Position numbers and translations under genes: made by a program
Notes under the pieces: generated by a model
Told to the model about the DNA's origin: nothing
What the model saw: the letters and a program-made list of their open reading frames with translations, nothing else
The model's database searches: none
Shown here: positions 1 through 8,221 of the stretch, in pieces
Layout of the letters: every line of letters begins with the position of its first letter
Numbering within the stretch: the first letter of the stretch is position 1
Assembly: GCA_933822405.4 (NCBI GenBank)
Contig: CAKOGP040001869.1
Coordinates: 392,816 to 456,815, forward strand
Length of the DNA stretch: 64,000 bases
DNA from: Cylindrotheca closterium
Taxonomy: Eukaryota; Bacillariophyta; Bacillariophyceae; Bacillariales; Bacillariaceae
Direction: 5' to 3'

Positions 1-446
1 AAATCGAACAGTGTGCCTGCGGTCTACGTTGGACTATCTAAGATAGCCTACTGCCGTCCTCCGTGTGTGTGTTCGTAGTATTTTGTCTTGGTGTGTAGCT
101 GGTGGGTTGTGGTGTGAAGCGGGTCGAACTGATCGAGTAATAGACTCGATTCGTTCGACCAATCTCAGAAATCCCGTGTGCGGTATTACTGAGATCTGCT
201 TTCCTACCAGGCACCGCCGATATGGTAAAATGGAGGCGGTGCCCAACAGGGCGGGTGAGGTTTGGGAGAGAAAAATTGAATTACCGCGACACAAGTGGGT
301 GAATTCAATCTCAGTCGATAAACTGGGCATCATTGCCTGGGCGCATCGACAACAACTTTTGACGGTCGAAGGCCGTTCGGCCTTTGTCCGTCTGTAACAC
401 AATGTAGTCAAAGAAATCGAACAGTGTGCCTGCGGTCTACGTTGGA
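1..446. repeat. 33-bp direct repeat pair framing a 380-bp segment
   Basis: The first 33 bases of the window recur exactly at 414-446, a spacing of 413 bp. The segment between the copies stays open for over 100 codons on both strands. It ends in an imperfect hairpin at 361-392: outer stem GACGG/CCGTC and inner stem AAGGCCG/CGGCCTT with a two-base loop. The translations resemble no family I know. This could be one unit of a tandem array that continues left of the window, or a small mobile element remnant. The flanks after the two copies differ, so only the 33-mer itself repeats here. Confidence 0.6.
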
Positions 447-819
447 TTATGAATAGAAAAAGTGAGCACGTCTGAAAGGCTCAGACGTTCGATGGTCGCG
501 CCTTCAATGAGGTACCGTAAGAGTGATTGAAAAGTATAGCGGTACCAAACGAAAACACGATTATTCACGAAGAAAAGATTGAAAGGAAAACTAAACAGAT
601 TCTAGTCAAAGGTGCACCACCTCCGTCCATATGAACGACAGTACATATTTTTGTTTTGCCTTTTTGTTGTGTCATCTTGACTTTGATGATTGTTTGTTGA
701 GGGCGCATTTGGTACTTGGTAACCATTCTTCGCGATGGAAAAGATGTAGCTGAGAAGCCTTGTTGCACGTATTGTATCCCGGTTTACTCTTTTCGAGGTT
801 CTGATGTAAGTTTCCCTTA
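447..819. other. Intergenic stretch, no gene recognised
   Basis: AT-rich sequence downstream of the GGCT-like gene, which ends at 820 on the minus strand. Only short open frames without recognisable content occur. It probably holds the 3' end of that transcript. Confidence 0.5.
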
Positions 820-1608
820 TTAGCCATTGAATCGTTCAAGTAGTCGCTTAGGAGGTAGTGAACCCATCACTCTTTCCTCATTTCCGTCTCTAGATAGATA
901 CTCTCTCAGTGTCGTTTCTCGATCTATCAAGTATGTCTCGTCCAAGAATGATTGCTCAGCTTTTTCGCCAGCCTTATTTACTGCCAACAGACAATGGCGA
1001 AGGTACATGTCAGCAGGTAACAAACCTGAATCTGTTTTCCAAGTCCAGACGGTTCTTCCCACAGCTGCCAACTGACTTCTCGGCTCATCCAAAAATGCAG
1101 GAAGTTTATCGTCGTTCTTGCAGCCAATGCAAATAATCCCTTTTTCAGTGGAGTGATCTTTGTCACCATGTCCATCGATATCATAGTAGGGTGCCGTCAT
1201 GATACTGTAGTCGGGTTCTCGTTTCACAAACGCAAGACGCTGTTCTTCATCAAGACTGACATCAAACGCAGCAGCTACAAAACCTATTTCCATATCATTA
1301 CAAGGCTCAGTCGATAGGGATGCTAAGCACAAGGATGTAGCTGGGTCCACCAAAGCTTCCGAAACCAAAAACAAGTGTGGATGCGCAAATACTCGTCTCA
1401 TGCCTCGCAGTCGAACAAGCCGAAAATTGGAAAGGTCTGGAAACGTAACACGGGCAGAAGCTTCAGACAAGAGCGAGCCATAACCTAGAATGGTAGTTGG
1501 ATTCTTGGCAGCCGCAAGTACGGCTGGGACCTTCATCCTTGTACCGGTAGATGCGTGTTGTGTGTTTTGTCGATGACGTTTTGAATTTGAAATAGACGAT
1601 TCCCCCAT
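820..1608 (-). CDS. Gamma-glutamylcyclotransferase-like protein
   Basis: Protein of 262 aa starting at the ATG at 1608; the open frame continues upstream only through a TTG. After a basic, Ser-rich N-terminus comes the block ILGYGSLLS, the YGSL nucleotide/substrate loop of the GGCT (AIG2/BtrG) fold. It is followed by the strand LRGMRRVFAHPHLFL and, further on, GFVAAAFDV, with REPDYS and APYYD in the middle, consistent with the GGCT beta-barrel and its acidic catalytic region. Family members cleave gamma-glutamyl amino acids to 5-oxoproline, as in glutathione turnover. At 262 aa it is longer than the usual 150-200 aa, with C-terminal helices (ETTLREYLS) added. The substrate cannot be told from sequence. 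It is divergent from VPS53, with only 107 bp between the two ATGs. Confidence 0.65.
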   Translation of the reverse strand: MGESSISNSKRHRQNTQHASTGTRMKVPAVLAAAKNPTTILGYGSLLSEASARVTFPDLSNFRLVRLRGMRRVFAHPHLFLVSEALVDPATSLCLASLSTEPCNDMEIGFVAAAFDVSLDEEQRLAFVKREPDYSIMTAPYYDIDGHGDKDHSTEKGIICIGCKNDDKLPAFLDEPRSQLAAVGRTVWTWKTDSGLLPADMYLRHCLLAVNKAGEKAEQSFLDETYLIDRETTLREYLSRDGNEERVMGSLPPKRLLERFNG

Positions 1609-1715
1609 TGTCAATCCCCACCCCTCTCCCCCATTGATCGATTGGACTTTGAACTTGCGCAAGCAGCATCCAAAGTCAAATAATCTTTATTTCCGCTCTC
1701 AACTGTCATCCAACA
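1609..1715. promoter_or_regulatory. Short divergent promoter, GGCT-like gene / VPS53
   Basis: Only 107 bp separate the two start codons, so both promoters and 5' leaders must lie here. The stretch next to VPS53 is AT-rich and then pyrimidine-rich (around 1678-1705). No clear TATA box is visible. Confidence 0.5.
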
Positions 1716-4520
1716 ATGACGTCCAATGGTGGACGAAGCGTCGCGACCCCGACAAGGGCGGCGCTTCCAGCAAAGAAAGCTTCTTCAATATCTATGAATC
1801 CTGATCAACTGCTGGATGCATTCGACACCTTCACTTCCACAAATCGTCGTAGCAGCGATGCTCCTGATGCGATTGAATTTCTAAACGAGCACTACAATAG
1901 CGAGGCCTTGCTGGTGTCCCAGCTTCCCTTCATTCGGGAAGCTGTCAGCGACAGAATGAATCGCCTCGATGATCATATATCCACAGCCCTACAACGTCAG
2001 TCTGACTCTGCAGAAGCAACCCAAAAGCATGTCCAAGACGCCAAGGCATCCGTCGCTTCCTTGGAACAACGGATAAGACAGGTCCAACAAAAGGCATCTC
2101 AAAGTGAAAAGACTGTGCGAGAAATTACCAAAGACATGAAACGTCTGGATTGCGCCAAGAGGAATCTCCAACGAACGATTACCACTTTGAAACGGCTTCA
2201 CATGTTGGTTCATGCAGTGGAACAGCTCCGAGTGACATGTCTGTTGCAGCCACATCCTGATTACAAATCAGCTTCTTATCTGGTGGATGCAATTCGATCC
2301 TTGCTACAGCATTTTGATAATTACACCGACAAGGTTGAACCGATTGGACTTTTGTCTCAAAAGGTGACCGATTTGCATGTAGAACTTCAATTTTGTCTCG
2401 TTCGAGGATTCCGCATTGTTGGTTTTGGGTTGGAACAAACCAGAACCATGGAAAATAAGAGCAAATACAAGTCGCTCATTGTTCCCGAGGACGGCGTTGC
2501 TTTCGATGACGAAGACTATGAACCAGTTATCATGAACCCAGAAGTCATGGTTGGTGGAACCATGATGATTGATGCATTGGGAATTGATGCCCGGAAGGAG
2601 TTCATGACTAGTTTCTGCCAAGATCAGCTTTTGGAGTATACCCAAATCTACAAGCCTGTTGGGAAGAAGGTTGAGAAGGAAAAGCCTCGAGTTTCAAGTT
2701 TCAAAGCTCAGCCAGAGCAGCCAAAGGAAGATACGAAACCAGATTTTGCTCTTGAATTTGTCGAACAACGATTCGTCTGGTTCCGTAATCGATTGGGCGA
2801 AATCGCAGAGAAGTATCCTGGAGTTTTCCCTCCTTATTGGAATATGGAATATTGGCTGACAAAGGTCTTCTTGAAGAGAGTAAGTTTTTTCCGTCCGTTC
2901 CATGAAAAACTATCAATTCGCATCTTTTACTAACGCATTCAATTCGGCAAGACCAAAAATCACCTTTTGGCTCTATTGGGAGGACCACAAACAAAAGACC
3001 CTGATGCTTCCGATGCCACAATTCTGTTGAAAGCTCTTCAGAAAACAATTCAGTTTGAGAAAGAAGTGGCGGTCGAGCTCGAACGCAAGTACGGCACCAT
3101 TTTCAAGGAAGCTGGTGGCAAGAAGGGAAAAGGAATCAAGGCATTCAAAAAGGAAGAGTCCAAGGGTCAAAACGAAGAAGACGGAAAAGCTTCCACCGAT
3201 CAAGACGCTGTCGATAGGCTACTGGGTGTCGCATCCAGTGCCTTTGATAGCTACATGAGGCCTTACATCGCATTGGAAGAGCAAAGTATGGACGAGCAAC
3301 TCGTCAAGGCATTGGAAGACAAGACAGTCGATACACGGGGAGAATTGCCTGTCTTTACTTCATCTACTAAACTCTTTGTGTATATCAAGGGGAGCATTTC
3401 GCGATGTACAGCTCTCACCAAGGGCCATGCCTTCTTCTTACTGTATCGTGCCTTCCAAAATTCGCTCCGAAAGTACGCCCAGGTGCTGTCAAACAAGCTC
3501 CCTCCACCCATCCCCCAGAACTCATCTGTTGGTGGATTGAGTATGGCTAATGTTTCCTTCGGAAAGAAGGAGGGGACTCCTCAGCAACGAGCATCCTATC
3601 GGGTGCCGAATGGTGAAGAGGTTTCTGTCTGTCATGTTGTTGGAACTTGCGAATATTGTGCTGATACTGTGGAAGCTTTGGAGGATTTGATTCGAGATAC
3701 TGTTGATGAGCAGTACAAAGCAAAGATTGATATGATGGGTCAACAAGAAGCCTTCCATGATATCACTGCCAAGGCAATCCGAGTGCTTGTTACTGGATTG
3801 GAGAACCGACTTGAAGAACCTCTGAATGTCATGTGCAACACAGATTGGGGAGTGTTTGATGAGGTCGGCGAAGAGAGTGACTACGTTCGATACATGCACA
3901 AGGAAATTGTGCCCTACATTACACTCGCCCGAGGATTGATACCCAGTTCCTACTTCCGAAGTATTTGCGACAAGTTTGCACTCAGCTTCACCGAGACGTA
4001 TCATGAAACGTTAATCAAGAGAGTGAAGAAAGTCAGCGAACAGGGAACACAACAGCTGCTACTTGATGTGTATAACCTCAAGACGCTATTTTTGAAGCTT
4101 CCCGTGTTGGAGAAATCAGAAACATCTGTTGTTGCTCCAACAGCCAGAAAAGGATTGCCTGCAAAATCGACGATTGCTCCTGCTATGTACACCAAAATGG
4201 TGCAGAAGCAATTCAAGAAGATTGAGCTTCTACTGAAGGTAGCTGGTACTCCTACTGATCTCATGATTGACGTCTTCCGAGCCCACTGGGTCGGAGGATC
4301 TGCCCTAGACTTGCAAAGCGCAATGTCATTGAAGGGGCTGAAACGAACAGAACAAGCGGCCATGTTGGAAAACTTTGGACTGGACCCTCGTACCGCACGC
4401 AAGGGTGCCACGATGAACGTCACATCAACCACAATCGTCACAGAACGTCTCCAAGCTGTCAATTCTGATCTGAATCAAATGAGACAAAAGGTAGACGACT
4501 TTCGAAAGTCATTCCGCTAA
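1716..4520 (+). CDS. VPS53: VPS53, subunit of the GARP/EARP tethering complex
   Basis: Two exons, 1716-2879 and 2952-4520, joined in frame across a 72-bp GTAAGT..AG intron to give 910 aa. The N-terminal 250 residues match the Vps53_N pattern: DAIEFLNEHY near residue 50, a long coiled coil, then KTVREITKDMKRLDCAKRNL and LKRLHMLVHAVEQL. The exon junction reads FLKR-TKNHLLALLGG. The C-terminal half is helical, as in other CATCHR tethers, and includes an RKSFR end. VPS53 acts with VPS51/52/54 (GARP) or VPS50 (EARP) in tethering endosome-derived vesicles at the trans-Golgi. Length is close to the 800-900 aa usual for the family. Its 3' end is convergent with DDX52, 66 bp away. Confidence 0.9.
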
Positions 4521-4586
4521 GGTAACGCAACGAATAGGATACATATGTTTTGACTAGAAATATTAATGTCAGGATATAAAATCGGT

Positions 4587-6452
4587 TTACTTTTTCTTAT
4601 GCCCCTGATTCATTTTCTTGCTATGATTGATCATTTGCTTTTTCTTAAATCGCTTTTTCTTGTCATAGTTCGGTGTCGTGTCAATGGTGGATCGGCGCGG
4701 TGCCTGTTTCGTATTGCTGCGACGGAGTTGTAGCATCCAATCTTCCACCTTGCATCCACTCTGCTTCATGACATTGGCAATAGTCCGCAAATTTTCAAAG
4801 TCTGCTTCTGTAAACAGAGTAATGGCCTTTCCTTTTCTCCCAGCTCGTCCAGTTCGTCCAATACGATGCACATAGGTAATTCCAGACGTGGGCAAATCAT
4901 AATTGATGACCATGTTCACCGCCCGGAAATCCACTCCACGGGCAACCAAGTCGGTACAGATAAGAACCCAGGTTTCTCCCTTGCGAAATTTGGCAACGGC
5001 ACTGTCACGAGCCGTCCGAGATCTTCCGGCATGAATCACGTCGACGTGCATTCCATCATACAAAAGTTCGGCAAACAAGGCTTGAGCTCTCTCCTTGCTT
5101 TGCATGAAGACAATAGCCGGTGGCTTGAGTTGCCCTCGTTCCTTCAGCTGTCTCATGGCCAAGAGTTTACCCTCTTCGCGACCCACGAACATGAGTTCCT
5201 GCTCAATGTCCGTGTTGGCACCACCATAACTACCTTTAGCCGCAATCTTCAAATCGACTGGGTTTCGGAGAATCGACTCTGCGAGCGATCGAACGGTTGG
5301 TGTCACCGTAGCCGAAAACAAGGCTCTTGTCGCAGTGGTTGGGAGCGCACTTAATATGGAGTCCATTTGGGCCAAAAATGTTTGTGTCTGTCGAGACCCC
5401 GAGGCACTCGCGTTGTTGGTTGCATCCTCCTCTTCCTCCTCTTGTTCGTCATCCGATCCCTTTTCATTCGGCTTTCCTCGAGTACTTTCTTTTCCATCTG
5501 CTCCATCGAGCAATCGGTCGGCTTCGTCCAAGACTACCAAACGAATCGAATCTAATCTCATACCCTTTTCAATGGCATCAACCAAACGAAGCGGAGTCGA
5601 AACCAAGACATCAAGACCTGACTTTCCACCAGCAGTATTGCTAATCACATGAGCAGCATTAGATTTGGATAGCAAAAGCGAAGTCAAACCACCAGGCTTT
5701 CCCATGCCCAAACGTTCAACTTCACGGTGCAGTTGGGCGGCAAGCTCTCGGGAAGGTGCCAACACCAGCGTGCGTATTTCTCCTTCCCGTGAGGACTTTG
5801 CATTGGTATTGCCGTCTAACTTTTTCTTCTTTTTCTTTTTACGAGGAGAGTGGGATGTATTGGGCTGTTCTCCATAGTAGATATCATGTGGAGCGCTGCT
5901 GATATAGAGTGCTGGAATGAGGAAACTACCAGATTTACCACTCCCTGTTGGTGCCGCACCAATCAAATCCCGTTTCTCCATGAGTGTTGGAATCGATTGC
6001 ATCTGAATAGCTGTTGGTTCCTTCCAGCGACCAGCTTCGATATTTCGTTGAATAGCATTATAAATCCCTTGAAAGGACTGCTGCTTCTTCCACCATGTTG
6101 GCGGACTCATATCGGAAAAGGATGGCATTGGATCAGGAAGATCAGGATCATGTTTGTTGGCGACTCGAATGTGCATGGATTTTCGAAAGGCTGCAATCTG
6201 TTCCTTGTGAATCTGTTGCTGTTTCTTTTCGCTAGTGTCTCGTTTTCCGGTCCGATCCCGAGAAAGTTGTCGTGATGGTTCTTCCTCGTCATCATCGTCA
6301 TCATCATCATCTTGACTTTCGGCACTCTCATTGTCTTGCTCGTCATCAGATTCCACTTGCTGCACTTCTTCTTCGCGTGGACGTTTCTTGGGCTTATTGT
6401 TCTTTTTGTTCAGTCTCGCTGAGGAGGACAGAAATGTAAAGAGGTCCTCCAT
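4587..6452 (-). CDS. DDX52: DEAD-box RNA helicase, DDX52/ROK1 type
   Basis: Single exon, 621 aa, starting at the ATG at 6452. An acidic and Lys-rich N-terminus (Asp/Glu run near residues 38-57) precedes FRKSMHIRVANKHDPDLPDP, a Rok1/DDX52-type entry block. Helicase motifs follow: Q-motif region EPTAIQMQSIP, motif I APTGSGKS, PSRELA, VLDEADRLLD, SAT in LFSATVT, and motif VI HRIGRTGRAG. Motif I ends in GKS instead of the commoner GKT. An acidic insertion (KGSDDEQEEEEEDATNN) sits between motifs II and III, and the tail is Lys-rich. ROK1/DDX52 works in the nucleolus on 18S rRNA maturation in the small-subunit processome. Subfamily assignment rests on the entry block and Q-motif region. Confidence 0.88.
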   Translation of the reverse strand: MEDLFTFLSSSARLNKKNNKPKKRPREEEVQQVESDDEQDNESAESQDDDDDDDDEEEPSRQLSRDRTGKRDTSEKKQQQIHKEQIAAFRKSMHIRVANKHDPDLPDPMPSFSDMSPPTWWKKQQSFQGIYNAIQRNIEAGRWKEPTAIQMQSIPTLMEKRDLIGAAPTGSGKSGSFLIPALYISSAPHDIYYGEQPNTSHSPRKKKKKKKLDGNTNAKSSREGEIRTLVLAPSRELAAQLHREVERLGMGKPGGLTSLLLSKSNAAHVISNTAGGKSGLDVLVSTPLRLVDAIEKGMRLDSIRLVVLDEADRLLDGADGKESTRGKPNEKGSDDEQEEEEEDATNNASASGSRQTQTFLAQMDSILSALPTTATRALFSATVTPTVRSLAESILRNPVDLKIAAKGSYGGANTDIEQELMFVGREEGKLLAMRQLKERGQLKPPAIVFMQSKERAQALFAELLYDGMHVDVIHAGRSRTARDSAVAKFRKGETWVLICTDLVARGVDFRAVNMVINYDLPTSGITYVHRIGRTGRAGRKGKAITLFTEADFENLRTIANVMKQSGCKVEDWMLQLRRSNTKQAPRRSTIDTTPNYDKKKRFKKKQMINHSKKMNQGHKKK

Positions 6453-7021
6453 AATGGCATGGATGGAAGATTATTGTTGGTTTGATGTTTTGATGTTTTG
6501 ATGTTTTGAAAGATTCAGGATGCATTTTCTTCTTCGATGGTCCTCCGTGGAGTCTCAAACCGGCACGGTTGGGGACAGACGATACTGAATCTCCTGTTGG
6601 TTTAACGGTAGAAGTGTCCGAGTCCGCCGAGTCACGACTGAAAGTTATTCGATTCGATTTCAGGTTTTACACATGCAACCAAGCTTAGACTTGCCAACGG
6701 CCCTTTTCAAGTTTTCGTTGTTCCGACTGACCCCGCGGTCGCCAATAAGACACACTAGTTTCAACGCATCTACTACAAAAGACACCGTAACTCGAAAACT
6801 TGATTTAAATTCAGTGACCGACCATCAAGCTCATTGAGCAAGGACAACGCTCTCATTGAAACGTGTCAAAAAAGTTTTTCGCCCATTCTTCGTGTTTTTC
6901 GGTACGTCCGCACCATGGCATGCGCCACTCCAATAACTCACTCACGTCTAATCCCATTTTGTCATCTCTGTTTCCTACCGTACAGTACAGTTCAGAACTA
7001 TTCTAATACAGCAACATCACC
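6453..7021. promoter_or_regulatory. Divergent intergenic region, DDX52 / His-rich orphan
   Basis: The 569 bp between two divergent start codons hold both promoters. Visible landmarks are an 8-bp tandem repeat just upstream of DDX52 and the sequence TACCGTACAGTACAG at 6976-6990, about 30 bp before the orphan gene's ATG. No gene was recognised. Confidence 0.45.
6481..6509. repeat. 8-bp tandem repeat (TTTGATGT, about 3.6 copies)
   Basis: Three perfect copies of TTTGATGT followed by TTTGA, starting 29 bp upstream of the DDX52 start codon. It lies in the likely 5' leader of that transcript. Confidence 0.9.
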
Positions 7022-8008
7022 ATGAAGCTCATCATTCGAAGTTCCTACTGGGGAAACATTCTGAAGGGCAAACCTCGTGTTGACGCCGCTAATCCAGCAC
7101 GATCGTTTCGCACGATCTCTTCACAAGCTGTACTCACGATTGAGGGCAAATACTGGGGATGTTGCCAAGGTCAAGGAAAGCGAGTGCTTGAAATGACAGA
7201 ACAACACTTCATGGACACCTTTGCGGGGGATTGGGATCTGTATCTCGTTGGGAGTACATCCAACGAGTCGGAAGCAATTCATACTTTTTTTCTTCTTCCA
7301 CAGAACCAAAATTCTGTGGATGTTCGCCATCATCTATGCTACAACGCTTGGCAGTATTATGGGACGATCTCCGCAATGTCCATGCGACAACAACTCAATG
7401 AAATCTTGGCAGACACCTTTGCTCCCAACGAAACCATTGGATTTCGCTACCATCACGTTCACATTGAAATCCTAATGTCTCAGGTGACGGACTATGCTGC
7501 TCGAGCCAAGAAGGCCAATAGTAGTGGCAAGACTTCACCAGTCTCCGAAAATCTGGATGCCAACGAAACCCCAAAATCTCAAACACCCATCCCAGGGGTT
7601 TCCAAATCCGCCAGCCACGATGCCTCCGCGACTGAGGCCACATCCAGTCCTTCGACCTGCACCTCTTACCACGAGGTCCATCACGAGGTTCCACAATTTG
7701 TACCTTCGGGGTCCTTTGATCCAGAAATGATTTGCTACCCCCATCCCATGCCCTATCCTGTCATTCACACCATGCCCGCTACCATGTATCATCATCATCA
7801 TCACAACTATGCTGTGCCCGCCTACATGCCAATGCACATGGGAATCGTTCCGCCCAATGCTGGACTAGCCCCACCCTCTGCTGGACTTGCGCCCTACAAC
7901 ATGTACCATCCAGTCAATCAAATGGCCCATGCTACAAATATGCCGGCTGCACCACCACAAGAACCTTCCAAAGAATCGACCAAAAATACAGCATCATCTC
8001 CAACCTGA
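7022..8008 (+). CDS. Orphan protein with His-rich low-complexity C-terminus
   Basis: Single exon, 328 aa. The start ATG at 7022 lies in the context CACCATGA, preceded by a promoter-like region. I do not recognise a family. Residues 1-150 look like a compact globular domain (YWGNILKGKPR, LTIEGKYWGCC, FAGDWDLYLVGS, RHHLCYNAWQYYG). From about residue 160 the chain is Ser/Thr/Pro-rich, then Met/Pro/His-rich with a run of five His (MYHHHHHNY) and PxM repeats, as in disordered or metal-binding tails. No signal peptide or membrane segment is apparent. The strong codon-like structure of the N-terminal half supports a real gene. Its product is likely lineage-specific. Confidence 0.7.
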   Translation: MKLIIRSSYWGNILKGKPRVDAANPARSFRTISSQAVLTIEGKYWGCCQGQGKRVLEMTEQHFMDTFAGDWDLYLVGSTSNESEAIHTFFLLPQNQNSVDVRHHLCYNAWQYYGTISAMSMRQQLNEILADTFAPNETIGFRYHHVHIEILMSQVTDYAARAKKANSSGKTSPVSENLDANETPKSQTPIPGVSKSASHDASATEATSSPSTCTSYHEVHHEVPQFVPSGSFDPEMICYPHPMPYPVIHTMPATMYHHHHHNYAVPAYMPMHMGIVPPNAGLAPPSAGLAPYNMYHPVNQMAHATNMPAAPPQEPSKESTKNTASSPT

Positions 8009-8029
8009 GAGTTTCCAGTTTTAAAATGA

Positions 8030-8041
8030 AACAGTACTGTT
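8030..8041. other. 12-bp perfect palindrome AACAGTACTGTT
   Basis: A perfect 12-bp palindrome 21 bp after the stop codon of the orphan gene, in its 3' flank between convergent genes. Its role is unknown. Confidence 0.6.
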
Positions 8042-8221
8042 GAATGAATAATATACAGACCAATATAGAGCAAAACGTAAAATTAAAAACAAATCTAGAC
8101 CACCTTATTAGGACTCTGTAGCATGTATGTTCAAACGAATGTATAAGAAATAAATACATTGAAATTATTAATAATTGGAGTTAGACAGCAAGAGGAATAC
8201 CTATATAATACATTCTCTACC

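Noticed and set aside
6590..6680. tRNA-like words (GGTTTAACGGTAGAAG) before the orphan gene
   Set aside because: No matching T-arm or acceptor stem could be folded.
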